Positions 7,185 through 16,541 of a DNA stretch of 64,000 bases are shown one piece after another. This DNA comes from Dactylosporangium sp. AC04546 (lineage in GTDB: Bacteria > Actinomycetota > Actinomycetes > Mycobacteriales > Micromonosporaceae). A model generated the notes under the pieces. That model was not told the origin of the DNA, ran no database searches, and was given only the letters and a program-made list of their open reading frames with translations. The stretch is from contig NZ_JAHYSG010000047.1 of the NCBI RefSeq assembly GCF_022095675.1, forward strand, positions 22,779 to 86,778, given 5' to 3'. The first letter of the stretch is position 1, and the number at the start of each line of letters is the position of its first letter. The position numbers and the translations under genes are program-made.

Positions 7185-7969
7185 CCGAGCCGCGCGGTCC
7201 CGACTTCGTGCAGTCGTTGGAGCGCGGGCTGGCCGTGATCCGGTGCTTCGACGCCGACCGCCCGGAGCTGACCCTGAGCGAGGTCGCCGCGCTGACCGGC
7301 GTCACACGGGCGGCCGCGCGGCGGTTCCTGCTGACGCTGGCCGACCTGGGGTACGTCCGCAGCGACGGCCGCCAGTTCTCGCTGACCCCGCGGGTGCTGG
7401 AGCTCGGCTACGCCTACCTGTCGGGCCTGTCCTTGCCGGCGGTGGCCGAGCCCCACCTGGAGGCGCTCGTGGCCGAGGTCAACGAGTCGTCGTCGATGTC
7501 GGTCCTGGACGGCGACGACGTGGTGTACGTCGCCCGCGTCCCCACCTCCCGCATCATGACCGTGATGATCAGCGTGGGCACCCGCTTCCCGGCCTACGCG
7601 ACGTCGATGGGCCGCGTCCTGCTGGCCGGGCTGCCGGAGGACGAGCTGGAGGCGTACCTCGCCAAGGTCCGCCTCGACCGCCTGACCACCCGCACCGTCC
7701 CCACCCCGGCCGCTCTGCTGGCGGAGATCAACCGGGTCCGCGCCCAGGGCTGGGCGCTGGTCGACCAGGAGCTGGAGGAGGGCTTACGCTCGGTGGCGGC
7801 CCCGATCCGCGACCGCACGGGCCGTACGGTCGCGGCCCTGAACATCTCGGCTGCCGCCTCCCGCACGTCGATCGACTCGATCCGCCGCACGCTGATCCCG
7901 CCTCTGGTCGCCACGGCCGCCCGCATCGAGGCCGACCTCCCCTCCAGGCTGCACACCGGCCACCGCTGA
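7181..7969 (+). CDS. pcaR: IclR-family regulator of the pca genes
   Basis: A 262-residue regulator with an N-terminal winged helix-turn-helix (about residues 10-70: LTLSEVAALTGVTRAAARRF) and a C-terminal effector-binding IclR domain (about 85-250) with GRVLLAGLP and GWALVDQELEEGLRSVAAPI. The PcaR/PcaU/PobR group controls protocatechuate and 4-hydroxybenzoate genes and responds to pathway aromatics or 3-oxoadipate. It is co-transcribed with its likely targets (4-base overlap with pcaC). It should bind the two operators at about 3.75 and 3.85 kb and so coordinate import and catabolism. Whether it activates, represses or both is not visible. Confidence 0.8.
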   Translation: MTEPRGPDFVQSLERGLAVIRCFDADRPELTLSEVAALTGVTRAAARRFLLTLADLGYVRSDGRQFSLTPRVLELGYAYLSGLSLPAVAEPHLEALVAEVNESSSMSVLDGDDVVYVARVPTSRIMTVMISVGTRFPAYATSMGRVLLAGLPEDELEAYLAKVRLDRLTTRTVPTPAALLAEINRVRAQGWALVDQELEEGLRSVAAPIRDRTGRTVAALNISAAASRTSIDSIRRTLIPPLVATAARIEADLPSRLHTGHR

Positions 7970-8219
7970 CCGCTTCCGATGGCTCGGGTCCGAGCAAGTG
8001 ACGACCGTCGCTCCCGCCAGACACCGCTCTTCCCGGCGCGACATCCGTCCCGCCGAGAAGACGCTGCCATCGCCGTCGTCCCAAGGACCCGCGGCCTGCC
8101 GGCCGCGACCGGCGTCCGCTTCCGCCCGCACCCACCCGGCGCGGCGGATATTTCTGTGGGGAATATCTATTCCTGACCGGAATACCGTTCAACCCCACTA
8201 CATGCCTCGCCGGGCTGAG
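7970..8219. other. convergent intergenic region with GGAATA palindrome
   Basis: Lies between the convergent pcaR and TIGR03089 genes. No gene or clear terminator is seen. A 14-base palindrome (GGAATA-TC-TATTCC, 8160-8173) is followed by another GGAATA at 8179-8184; this A/T-rich patch stands out from its surroundings. Confidence 0.4.
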
Positions 8220-8906
8220 TCAGATGACGCGGGTCACGCCCTCGGCGGCCGCGCGGGCGTCCAGCAAAGCGCGGTCCAGGTTGGCACAGACGACAACCGA
8301 GGCACCCGCCTGAAGCGGCGTCAACAGCCACTTCATCGGGTGCTCGTGCTCAGCGGCATCCACCAGCAGCCGGTCCCCGCGATGCAGGTCCATCTCCTGG
8401 GCCAGACCCTCGGCCACGCGGCCCCACTCGCCGTACGTCGTGCCGTCGGTGCTCGCGGCGTCCGTCGGGCGGACCCGGCCCAGGTTGGGCAGCGCGGCCG
8501 AGTGAGCCCGCAGCGCCGGCTCCAGCGACCGGTAGCCGTCGGCCTCGCCCAGCACGAACCGGTGCGGCGCGTCCGGGATGTTCTCCAGCCACGACCCGAC
8601 GCGGCGCTGCTCGACGAAGACCGCGTCGAAGCGGTCCGCGGGCGACAGGCCGGCCGTGGCGGACAGCTGGAACGACACCTCTGCGCCCAGCGACCAGGCG
8701 CCCAGCAGGGCCGCCGCGGTGAGCCAGTGCGGCGGGAGCAGGCTGGCCACGCGCGAGCCGGCGCCGACGCCGCACTCGTGCAGCAGCAGGCCGGCGGCGC
8801 GGGCGGACCACTCGCCGAGGGCCTGGGCCGACAGCTCGGTGCGTTCGCCGGTGGCGTCGTCGTAGAAGGTCAGCAGCGGCTGGTCGACTGTCGTGGGGAG
8901 CGCCAT
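8220..8906 (-). CDS. TIGR03089 family protein (AMP-binding-like fragment family)
   Basis: A 228-residue member of an Actinobacteria-specific family that resembles only the N-terminal half of acyl-CoA synthetases/AMP-binding enzymes. Recognisable parts are LTFYDDATGERTELSAQALGEW, split here near residues 11-32, and SRVASLLPPHWLTAAALLGAWSLGAEV near residues 53-79. The adenylation motifs and C-terminal domain are absent, so no ligase activity is expected. This is the family's normal length, not a truncation. Its ATG shares one base with the stop of the upstream lipoprotein gene (TGATG). Function is unknown. Confidence 0.8.
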   Translation of the reverse strand: MALPTTVDQPLLTFYDDATGERTELSAQALGEWSARAAGLLLHECGVGAGSRVASLLPPHWLTAAALLGAWSLGAEVSFQLSATAGLSPADRFDAVFVEQRRVGSWLENIPDAPHRFVLGEADGYRSLEPALRAHSAALPNLGRVRPTDAASTDGTTYGEWGRVAEGLAQEMDLHRGDRLLVDAAEHEHPMKWLLTPLQAGASVVVCANLDRALLDARAAAEGVTRVI

Positions 8907-9538
8907 CACAGCATCATGACAGCCTCGCTGCGGCCCACCTCGGGAGCCGTCGGGGGCAGCGACTCGTACTTCTCCAGCAGCGCGTGCAGCACGAACACGT
9001 ACGGCGACCGCGACACAAGCCCCGAGACCGTCGCCGTGACGCGGGTGCAGCCGGTGCCGGGCGCCACCGCCTGCCAGGTCCAGCCGGGCTGGGGGCCGTA
9101 GGTGAAGAACTGGGGCACGGCGGCCAGCTGGTACTCGGTGATGGCCGGGTCGCCGATGTTCCACCAGCTGACCGTGGCCGTCGTGGTGCCGGGCGTCACG
9201 TCGAGGCCGTTGACGACGCCTGGGCGGACCACGCCGGTGCACTCCGACGGGCTGGCGCTCGGCGTCGCCCGGGACGGCGAGGCCGTCCTGAACGGGGAGA
9301 TCGAGGCGATCGGGCCCCGCGCGGGCGTGCCCGTCGTGAGGCCGGGGGTCGGGACGGCGTCGCCCTTGAGGTACACCGTCTTCTGGGGAAGGTCGAGCAC
9401 CTTGCCGCTGCCCTTGGAGGTCCCGCCCGACGACGACCCGCCGCCCAGCCCGGGCAGCATGCCGCAGCCGGTCACGCCGGCCAGCAACGCGGCCGACAGC
9501 GCCAGGGCCGTGCCGATGCGCCTCCTCACCTCGGGCAC
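8906..9538 (-). CDS. secreted lipoprotein with fibronectin-III-like domain
   Basis: A 210-residue protein with a lipoprotein signal (LLAGVTGCG, Cys near residue 25), a Ser/Gly-rich linker, a Pro/Thr/Ser-rich stretch (about residues 60-98) and a C-terminal beta-sandwich-like region (about 100-200; GLDVTPGTTTATVSWWNIGD) resembling an Fn3 module. It is likely displayed outside the membrane. It is coupled to the TIGR03089 gene downstream and follows uppP by 28 bases on the same strand, so all may share a transcript. No enzymatic motif is seen. Confidence 0.7.
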   Translation of the reverse strand: MPEVRRRIGTALALSAALLAGVTGCGMLPGLGGGSSSGGTSKGSGKVLDLPQKTVYLKGDAVPTPGLTTGTPARGPIASISPFRTASPSRATPSASPSECTGVVRPGVVNGLDVTPGTTTATVSWWNIGDPAITEYQLAAVPQFFTYGPQPGWTWQAVAPGTGCTRVTATVSGLVSRSPYVFVLHALLEKYESLPPTAPEVGRSEAVMML

Positions 9539-9566
9539 ATCGGCACGGCGCCGGTGGTTCTGAGCG

Positions 9567-10400
9567 TCAGGTCGCCTCGATGGTGCCCGTGCCGACGAGG
9601 AGCAGGACGACGGTGCCGAGGATCACGCGGTACCAGATGAAGATGGTGTAGTTGTGCTTCGCGATGAACCTCAGCAGCCAGGCGACGGCGAGGTAGCCGA
9701 CGATGCCGCTCACGACCGTCGCGGTGATGGTCGCGGCCCACCCGACGCCGTTGGCGATGTTGTCGTACTCGTCGGTGACCTGGAGCACGGTGGCCGCCAG
9801 CAGGGCCGGGATGGACAGGAAGAACGACAGCCGGGTCACCGTCACGCGGTCGAAGTCGCGCAGCAGGCCGGCCGACATCGTGGCGCCCGACCGGGACACG
9901 CCGGGAATCAGGGCGAGCGCCTGCGCGCAGCCGATGATGAGCGTGTCCTTCCAGGTCACGTCCTCCTCGTGGCGCTGCTGGGTGGCGGCGCGGTCGGCGA
10001 ACCACATCACGCCGGACCAGCCGATGAGGGCGAACCCGACGAACCACAGGCTGCGCAGTGTGGTCTCGACCTGGTCCTTGAACAGCAGGCCGATGACCGC
10101 GATCGGGATCGAGCCGATGATGACCATCCAGCCGAACCGGTAGTCGCGGTCGCGGTGCGCCTTCGAGAACAGGCCGCGGAAGAACGCGGGGACGATCCGG
10201 GCGATGTCCCGCCGCAGGTAGATCGTGGTGGCGAGAACGGCGCCGCTCTGGATGATCGCGGTGAACGCGGTGACGTCGGGGTCGTCGATGTTGTACCCGA
10301 GCAGCTTCTCCAGGATCGTCAGGTGGCCCGTGCTGGAGATCGGCAGGAACTCGGTGAGCCCCTCGACGGCGCCGAGGAGGATCGCCTCGAAGATGTTCAC
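9567..10400 (-). CDS. uppP: undecaprenyl-diphosphatase
   Basis: A 277-residue polytopic membrane enzyme that dephosphorylates undecaprenyl pyrophosphate, recycling the lipid carrier for peptidoglycan synthesis. Both BacA/UppP signatures are present: EGLTEFLPISSTGH (about residues 13-26) and PGVSRSGAT (about 171-179), with about eight hydrophobic helices. The GTG at 10400 overlaps the stop of the ATP-grasp gene by 4 bases, so it is translated from the same transcript. Confidence 0.95.
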   Translation of the reverse strand: MNIFEAILLGAVEGLTEFLPISSTGHLTILEKLLGYNIDDPDVTAFTAIIQSGAVLATTIYLRRDIARIVPAFFRGLFSKAHRDRDYRFGWMVIIGSIPIAVIGLLFKDQVETTLRSLWFVGFALIGWSGVMWFADRAATQQRHEEDVTWKDTLIIGCAQALALIPGVSRSGATMSAGLLRDFDRVTVTRLSFFLSIPALLAATVLQVTDEYDNIANGVGWAATITATVVSGIVGYLAVAWLLRFIAKHNYTIFIWYRVILGTVVLLLVGTGTIEAT

Positions 10401-11290
10401 GGGAGCCGCCGCACGATCGCGTCCGCGAACCGGTCGTGCGCGCCCTCGGCGGTACCGAGGAACAGCGACGGCTCGGCGAGCTCGATCTCGATGACCACCG
10501 GGCCGTCCGCCGCGGGCAGCAGGTCCACCCGGACGTACAGCAGGTCGCCCGCCGGCACCGGCAGCGCCGCGAGGACCCGCTCGCCGAGCGCGAGCTCTTC
10601 CGCGGAGGGGGTCCGCGGCGTGATGTCCTCCTCGACGTACAGCCCGGCGACGCCCTCGTCGGGCCCGGTGAGCAGGGCCCCCTTGCGGATCGCGTGGCTG
10701 TAGCGCCCGTCGACGTAGAGCAGGGCGGTCTCCCCCGCGGTGTCGACATCGGCGAGGTAGGGCTGGATCATGACGGTCCGGCCGGCCCGCTGGAGCCGCC
10801 CCACGTGGGCCTCGGCCAGGCCGGCCTGGGTCGCCAGGTCGTAGCGGCCGGTGTCGACGCTGCCGGCGCTGACGGCCGGCTTGACCACGATCTCGCCCTC
10901 GCCGGCGGGCTTCCACCCGTCGCCGGGCTCGACCCAGGTCGTCGGGACGATCGGCACGCCCTGGTCGGCGAGCTCGCGGAGGTACCGCTTGTCGGTGTTC
11001 CAGGCGATGACCGCGCCCGGGTTGGCCAGCCGCGGCACGGCCGTGGCCCAGGCGACGAACTCGTCGCGGCGCTTGGCGTAGTCCCATGTGCTGCGCACCA
11101 CGGCCAGTCCGTAGGCGGACCAGTCGGCGTCGGCGTCCCAGGCGACCGGTTCGGCGGTGACGCCGCGGGCGGCGAGGGCCGGGATCAGGGGTTGGTCGTC
11201 GGGGTCGAGGTCGGGCAGTTCCCCGCAGGTAACGAGAGCGACCCGGGCGGCGGCCCGGGTCGCAGAGGACTGGGAATGATCGGCACTCAC
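10397..11290 (-). CDS. ATP-grasp domain protein
   Basis: A 297-residue ATP-grasp fold protein resembling the glutathione synthetase/RimK side of the superfamily. Visible landmarks are WNTDKRYLRELADQGVPIVP (N-terminal lobe), GEIVVKPAVSAGSVDTGRY (ATP-binding Lys/Ser/Gly region) and PVVIEIELAEPSLFL (metal-binding Glu strand). Such enzymes join a carboxylate to an amine or thiol using ATP; the substrates here are unknown. It overlaps uppP. Similar proteins are often annotated only as ATP-grasp domain-containing. Confidence 0.75.
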   Translation of the reverse strand: MSADHSQSSATRAAARVALVTCGELPDLDPDDQPLIPALAARGVTAEPVAWDADADWSAYGLAVVRSTWDYAKRRDEFVAWATAVPRLANPGAVIAWNTDKRYLRELADQGVPIVPTTWVEPGDGWKPAGEGEIVVKPAVSAGSVDTGRYDLATQAGLAEAHVGRLQRAGRTVMIQPYLADVDTAGETALLYVDGRYSHAIRKGALLTGPDEGVAGLYVEEDITPRTPSAEELALGERVLAALPVPAGDLLYVRVDLLPAADGPVVIEIELAEPSLFLGTAEGAHDRFADAIVRRLP

Positions 11291-11308
11291 CGAGCGAGGA
11301 TACGCACC

Positions 11309-11632
11309 CTAGCGGGAGAGGGTTCGCCGCCCCATGGAGCGCCAGAGGTCGTTGCTCGGGCGCATCTGCTCGAGGAGCTCCCGCTCCCACGCGTTCTCGA
11401 TCGTGACACCGGCCTGTGCGCAGGCGGAGCGCGCGATGTCCGTGCCCTCGGCGAACTGGTCGCCCCAGACTCCGTCTTCCCCGACGAGCACGATGCGGGC
11501 ACCGCGCCGGCCGACGTACTCGATGACTGCCTTTGCCCCGCCGTGGTCCTCCGCGAAGGACTTGATGCCGGAGATCAGGCTGCCCGGCACCGGCCGGTTC
11601 AGGGTCATCGTCGTATCGGAACCATCTGCCAT
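11309..11632 (-). CDS. hypothetical protein
   Basis: A 107-residue soluble protein that I do not recognise. The middle (AVIEYVGRRGARIVLVGEDG, about residues 35-54) reads like an alpha/beta unit, and the C-terminus is basic. ATG 11632 is preferred over an in-frame GTG 9 bases upstream; neither has a clear ribosome site. The stop lies 18 bases before the ATP-grasp gene start on the same strand, so it may begin that operon. A hairpin at 11726-11755 lies upstream. Confidence 0.55.
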   Translation of the reverse strand: MADGSDTTMTLNRPVPGSLISGIKSFAEDHGGAKAVIEYVGRRGARIVLVGEDGVWGDQFAEGTDIARSACAQAGVTIENAWERELLEQMRPSNDLWRSMGRRTLSR

Positions 11633-11725
11633 GACGGCCACACTAAAGGGACGGTGGGCCGCCTGTGGATGAACTGCGGGCAGGTTGTGATCGTGGTTAC
11701 TGCGAGGTTTAGCCCGAGGGCCCGG

Positions 11726-11755
11726 CGATTTGCCCGATCATGTACCGGCAAATCG
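11726..11755. promoter_or_regulatory. hairpin/inverted repeat upstream of the 107-residue gene
   Basis: CGATTTGCC (11726-11734) and GGCAAATCG (11747-11755) form a perfect 9-base inverted repeat with a 12-base loop in an A/T-richer 255-base gap. It could be an operator or part of the ctaB terminator; there is no T-run. Confidence 0.35.
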
Positions 11756-11887
11756 GGATATTCAGGGCGGCCATTTTTCAGTGGAAACGAGATTTGCATC
11801 ACGTCTCGACAACCGGAACGAATGTGCCAAAAAATTCGGGCGTTTCTAGCTTAAGTTTCGCTTAGGCCCGCATTTCCGCGGCCCTTG

Positions 11888-12877
11888 CTACTGGATCAGC
11901 GCGTCGATCGCGATGCCGACGAACAGCAGCGTGAGGTACGTGACGGACCAGTGGAACAGCCGCATCGGCTTGAGCGGCTCGCCCCGCCGGGCCCGGTTGT
12001 CGAGCTTGTGGGCCTCGATCAGCAGCAGCGCGCCGGTGACGACGGCCACGACGCCGTAGAGCGGGGTCATCCCGAACGGCCAGAGTGCGACGGAGGCGAG
12101 CACGGTGAGCCAGCTGTAGACGACCGTTTCCAGGCCCACGCGGCGCATGCTCGCCACGACGGGCAGCATCGGGATGCCGGCCCGGGCGTAGTCGTCCTTG
12201 AACTTGATGGCGAGCGCGTAGAAGTGCGGCGGCTGCCACAGGAACACGACCGCGAACAGCACCCAGGCCTGCCACGACAGGCCGCCGGTGACCGCGGCCC
12301 AGCCGATGAGCACCGGCGCCGCGCCGCAGGCGCCGCCCCACACCGTGTTGGACGGCGTGGTCCGCTTGAGCCACAGCGTGTAGACGAGGTCGTAGTAGGC
12401 GATCGCGCCGACCGTCAGCAGCGTGGCGAGCGGGTTGGTGAAGACCGCCATGAGCACGGTCGACAGCACGGCGAGCGTGAGGCCGAACACCAGGGCCGCC
12501 CGCGGCGACACGAAGTGCGTGGCCAGCGGGCGCCGCGACGTGCGCTTCATCACCTGGTCGATGTCGCGGTCGATGTAGCAGTTCAGCGCGTTGGCCGCAC
12601 CGGCCGCGAGCGTGCCGCCGACCAGGACGACCAGGACCAGCCACAGCGACGGCAGGCCGTGGTCGGCCAGGAACATCGCCGGGACGGTGGTGATGAGCAG
12701 CAGCTCGATGATGCGCGGCTTGGTCAGCGAGACGTAGGCCTTGATGACCGCGCCGAGACTTGCGCGCCGGACAGCCGCCTGCGCCTGCTGGGCCCTGGCA
12801 AGGGCCGCGGCCGACGTGGGACGGACCGCCTCGGACGCGCTCTGGGGAACCGATGCACGGTCGACGAGCTGCGTCAC
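11888..12877 (-). CDS. ctaB: protoheme IX farnesyltransferase (heme O synthase)
   Basis: A 329-residue UbiA-superfamily membrane enzyme that adds farnesyl to heme B to make heme O, the precursor of heme A for cytochrome aa3 oxidase. The prenyl-diphosphate/Mg site [18 protein letters not shown] is clear (about residues 92-109), and a second site lies near [12 protein letters not shown]. About nine hydrophobic helices follow a roughly 45-residue hydrophilic N-terminus. GTG 12877 is chosen because AAGGTGG lies 9 bases before it. It diverges from tkt, the conserved actinobacterial arrangement. Confidence 0.92.
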   Translation of the reverse strand: MTQLVDRASVPQSASEAVRPTSAAALARAQQAQAAVRRASLGAVIKAYVSLTKPRIIELLLITTVPAMFLADHGLPSLWLVLVVLVGGTLAAGAANALNCYIDRDIDQVMKRTSRRPLATHFVSPRAALVFGLTLAVLSTVLMAVFTNPLATLLTVGAIAYYDLVYTLWLKRTTPSNTVWGGACGAAPVLIGWAAVTGGLSWQAWVLFAVVFLWQPPHFYALAIKFKDDYARAGIPMLPVVASMRRVGLETVVYSWLTVLASVALWPFGMTPLYGVVAVVTGALLLIEAHKLDNRARRGEPLKPMRLFHWSVTYLTLLFVGIAIDALIQ

Positions 12878-13227
12878 GCTGGATAGCCACCTTCCGGCGT
12901 CGGACCACGGAGTCGCCTGGCGAATTCGGGTCGAGATCGCCAGGCCCTCGCATCCTAGAACAGCAACTGTGCAGGCCAGACGCGGGCCCCGGGGAAGTGT
13001 GCCCGGCGGATTTCGCGCACAGCAGAACGGATCGGCGTTTGGACGGATCCGGACCGTCCGGCCACTCCGGCGCCGTGTGGCCATCGACTACCGTTGCCGC
13101 AGGCAGTGTCGCCGATGTCCGAAACATGGTCGACTGCGCGTGCCGCCACCCGATCGTGGGTAGGGTCGACCTGATAACCCCTCGAGGAAAATACGCAACC
13201 TCGCCGTTCGACAGGAGCAGCACCGCC
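12878..13227. other. ctaB-tkt divergent control region
   Basis: A 350-base gap that must hold promoters for ctaB (minus) and the tkt operon (plus). A short inverted repeat (GGACGG 13041-13046 with CCGTCC 13054-13059) is present. TAGGGT at 13161-13166 could be a -10 for tkt, but I find no matching -35. No gene is seen. Confidence 0.5.
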
Positions 13228-15369
13228 GTGAGCGTTGAAGAGGTCAAGGGTCCCGAGCTTTCCTGGTCCGAGGTCGACCGGCGGGCGGTCGACACGGTCC
13301 GGGTGCTGGCGATGGACGCCGTCGAGAAGTCGGGCAATGGCCACCCGGGCACGGCGATGAGCCTGGCCCCCGCCGCATACCTGTTGTTCCAGAGGGCCAT
13401 GCAGCACGACCCGACCGACCCCAACTGGATCGGCCGGGACCGGTTCGTCCTCTCCTGCGGGCACTCCAGCCTGACGCTCTACATCCAGCTGTACCTCGCG
13501 GGCTACGGGCTGAGCCTCGACGACCTCAAGTCGCTGCGGCAGTGGGGCTCGCTCACGCCGGGCCACCCGGAGCACGGGCACACGGCCGGCGTCGAGACCA
13601 CCACCGGCCCGCTCGGTCAGGGCATCGGCAACGCGGTCGGCATGGCGATGGCCGCCCGCCGCGAGCGCGGCCTGTTCGACCCGGAGCCGCCGGTCGGTGA
13701 GAGCGTCTTCGACCACCACGTCTTCGTGCTGTGCTCCGACGGCGACATCGAAGAGGGCATCAGCCACGAGGTGAGCGCGCTCGCCGGCCACCAGAAGCTC
13801 GGCAACCTGGTCGTCATCTACGACGACAACGAGATCTCGATCGAGGACGACACCAGGGTCGCCAAGAGCGAGGACGTCGCCGCCCGCTACGAGGCCTACG
13901 GCTTCCACGTGCAGACCGTCGACTGGCGCAAGGGCCACGACGCCGGCGACGGCGTCTACGTCGAGGACGTCGAGGCGCTGCACGAGGCGATCCTCGCGGC
14001 GAAGGCGGAGACCTCCCGCCCGTCGTTCATCGCGCTGCGCACGATCATCGGCTGGCCGGCCCCCAAGAAGCAGAACACGGGCAAGATCCACGGATCGGCG
14101 CTCGGCGCCGACGAGGTCGCCGCGACCAAGCAGGTGCTGGGCTTCGACCCGGCGCTGTCGTTCGAGGTGTCCGACGAGATCCTGACCCACACCCGCGGCG
14201 TCATCGAGCGCGGCCGCGACGACCACGCCAAGTGGGACAAGCGGTTCGCCGAGTGGCGTGAGGCCAACGCCGAGCGCGCGGCCCTGCTCGACCGGCTCTA
14301 CTCCGGCGCGCTGCCCGACGCCTGGGAGAAGGCGCTGCCCGAGTTCGCGCCGAGCGCCAAGGGCGTCGCGACCCGCAAGGCGTCCGGCGACACCCTGGGC
14401 GCGCTCGCGCCCGTGCTGCCCGAGCTGTGGGGCGGCTCGGCCGACCTGGCCGAGAGCAACAACACGACGATGGAGGGCGAGCCCTCGTTCCTGCCGTCGG
14501 AGTATGCGACGAAGGCGTTCCCCGGCCACGAGTACGGGCGGACGATGCACTTCGGCATCCGCGAGCACGGCATGGGCGCCATCCTCAACGGCATCAAGCT
14601 GCACGGCCCGACCCGCCCCTACGGCGGCACCTTCCTGGTCTTCTCCGACTACATGCGCCCGGCGGTGCGGCTCGCCGCGCTGATGAAGCTGCCGGTCGTC
14701 TACGTCTGGACGCACGACTCGATCGGCCTCGGCGAGGACGGCCCGACCCACCAGCCGATCGAGCACCTGTCGGCGCTGCGCGCGATCCCCGGCCTCGCCG
14801 TGGTCCGCCCGGGCGACGCCAACGAGACCGCACAGGCCTGGAAGGCCGCGCTGGAGCGCCGCGACCAGCCGATCGCGCTGGCCCTCACCCGGCAGAACCT
14901 GCCGGTCCTCGACCGCACCGAATATGCGTCGGCCGACAACGTCGCCAAGGGCGGCTACGTGCTCAAGGACGCGTCCAACGGCCAGCCGCAGGTCATCATC
15001 GTGGCCACCGGCTCCGAGGTGCAGCTCGCCGTCGAGGCGCAGCAGCGGCTGGAGGAGGCGGGCACCCCGACGCGGGTCGTCTCGATGCCGTGCCAGGAGT
15101 GGTTCCAGGAGCAGGACCTGGCGTACCGCCAGCAGGTCTTCCCGACCGGCGTGAAGGCGCGCGTCAGCGTCGAGGCCGGGATCGCGATGTCGTGGCAGGG
15201 CCTGCTCGGCGACTGCGGCGTGGCGGTCAGCATCGAGCACTACGGCGCCAGCGCGCCGTACACGGTGCTGTTCGAGCAGTTCGGGTTCACGGCCGACGCG
15301 GTGGTCGCGGCGGCGCACGCGTCGCTCGCCAAGGTCGGCGAGATCACCGGCAGCACCACCGGCAACTAG
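13228..15369 (+). CDS. tkt: transketolase
   Basis: A 713-residue thiamine-diphosphate enzyme that moves two-carbon units between sugar phosphates in the non-oxidative pentose phosphate pathway. Visible landmarks are [17 protein letters not shown] (about residues 37-53), TPP-binding [13 protein letters not shown] with DDNEIS, the second-domain [14 protein letters not shown] and [21 protein letters not shown] 13228 is chosen because AGGAG lies 10 bases upstream and the protein then begins like other actinobacterial transketolases. It is the first gene of the tkt-tal-pgi-zwf-opcA-pgl operon. Confidence 0.96.
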   Translation: MSVEEVKGPELSWSEVDRRAVDTVRVLAMDAVEKSGNGHPGTAMSLAPAAYLLFQRAMQHDPTDPNWIGRDRFVLSCGHSSLTLYIQLYLAGYGLSLDDLKSLRQWGSLTPGHPEHGHTAGVETTTGPLGQGIGNAVGMAMAARRERGLFDPEPPVGESVFDHHVFVLCSDGDIEEGISHEVSALAGHQKLGNLVVIYDDNEISIEDDTRVAKSEDVAARYEAYGFHVQTVDWRKGHDAGDGVYVEDVEALHEAILAAKAETSRPSFIALRTIIGWPAPKKQNTGKIHGSALGADEVAATKQVLGFDPALSFEVSDEILTHTRGVIERGRDDHAKWDKRFAEWREANAERAALLDRLYSGALPDAWEKALPEFAPSAKGVATRKASGDTLGALAPVLPELWGGSADLAESNNTTMEGEPSFLPSEYATKAFPGHEYGRTMHFGIREHGMGAILNGIKLHGPTRPYGGTFLVFSDYMRPAVRLAALMKLPVVYVWTHDSIGLGEDGPTHQPIEHLSALRAIPGLAVVRPGDANETAQAWKAALERRDQPIALALTRQNLPVLDRTEYASADNVAKGGYVLKDASNGQPQVIIVATGSEVQLAVEAQQRLEEAGTPTRVVSMPCQEWFQEQDLAYRQQVFPTGVKARVSVEAGIAMSWQGLLGDCGVAVSIEHYGASAPYTVLFEQFGFTADAVVAAAHASLAKVGEITGSTTGN

Positions 15370-15386
15370 TACCCAAGGAGACAGCG

Positions 15387-16499
15387 ATGACTTCCGATCG
15401 GCTGGCCGAGCTCGCCGCCGCCGGCGTGGCGATCTGGCTCGATGACCTCTCCCGCCAGCGGCTGACCAGTGGAGGCCTCGACAAGCTGCGCCGTGAGCAG
15501 CACGTCGTGGGCGTCACCAGCAACCCGACCATCTTCGCCAAGGCCCTGTCGCAGGCCGAGGACTACGCGGACGCCGTCAAGGACCTCGCGCTGCGTAAGT
15601 GCGCGGTCAGCGAGGCGTCCCGCGCGCTCATGACCGCCGACGTCCGCTGGGCCTGCGACGTCATGCGGCCCGCCTACGACGCCAGCAAGGGCCAGGACGG
15701 CCGGGTCTCCATCGAGGTCGACCCGACCCTCGCCAACGACACCGAGCGCACCATCGCCGAGGCGAAGGCGCTGTGGTGGATGGTCGACCGCGAGAACCTG
15801 TTCATCAAGATCCCGGCGACCAAGGAGGGCCTGCCGGCGATCACGGCCACGCTCGCCGAGGGCATCAGCGTCAACGTCACGCTGATCTTCTCGCTGGAGC
15901 GGTACGAGGCGGTCATCAACGCCTTCTTCGCGGGCATGGAGCAGGCCAAGGCCAACGGCCACGACCTGTCCAAGATGGCCTCGGTGGCGTCGTTCTTCGT
16001 GTCGCGCGTCGACACCGAGTACGACAAGCGCCTCGAGAAGCTCGGCAGCGACGAGGCGAAGGCCCTCATGGGCAAGGCCGCCGTCGCCAACGCCCGCCTG
16101 GCGTACAAGCTCTACGAGGGCCTGTTCGGAAGCGAGCGGTGGCAGGCGCTGGCCGACGCGGGCGCCCACCCGCAGCGGCCGCTGTGGGCGTCGACCTCGA
16201 CCAAGAACCCGGAGTACCGCGACGTCATCTACGTCGAGGAGCTCGTGGCGCCGGGCACGGTCAACACCATGCCGGAGTCGGTCGTCCACGCGTTCGCCGA
16301 CCACGGCGAGGTGCGCCTCGACGCGATCACCGGAAACTACGACCACGCCCACCGGGTCATGGACGGGCTCGCGGCGCTCGGCATCAGCTACGACGACGTC
16401 GTCGAGGTGCTGGAGCGCGAGGGTGTCGAGAAGTTCACGGCCAGCGGCAGCGAGATGCTCGAGACGGTCCGGGTGGCCCTCGAAGCGGCTGCGAAGTGA
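15387..16499 (+). CDS. tal: transaldolase
   Basis: A 370-residue transaldolase that transfers dihydroxyacetone units from sedoheptulose 7-phosphate to glyceraldehyde 3-phosphate. The Schiff-base lysine is Lys141 in [23 protein letters not shown] (about residues 42-53) is the N-terminal signature. AAGGAG lies 6 bases before the ATG, 17 bases after tkt. It is the longer, actinobacterial/cyanobacterial form. Confidence 0.95.
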   Translation: MTSDRLAELAAAGVAIWLDDLSRQRLTSGGLDKLRREQHVVGVTSNPTIFAKALSQAEDYADAVKDLALRKCAVSEASRALMTADVRWACDVMRPAYDASKGQDGRVSIEVDPTLANDTERTIAEAKALWWMVDRENLFIKIPATKEGLPAITATLAEGISVNVTLIFSLERYEAVINAFFAGMEQAKANGHDLSKMASVASFFVSRVDTEYDKRLEKLGSDEAKALMGKAAVANARLAYKLYEGLFGSERWQALADAGAHPQRPLWASTSTKNPEYRDVIYVEELVAPGTVNTMPESVVHAFADHGEVRLDAITGNYDHAHRVMDGLAALGISYDDVVEVLEREGVEKFTASGSEMLETVRVALEAAAK

Positions 16500-16541
16500 T
16501 CCTGCACCGCTGACACTGAGCTGGTAACCGGAGGGGAACGG

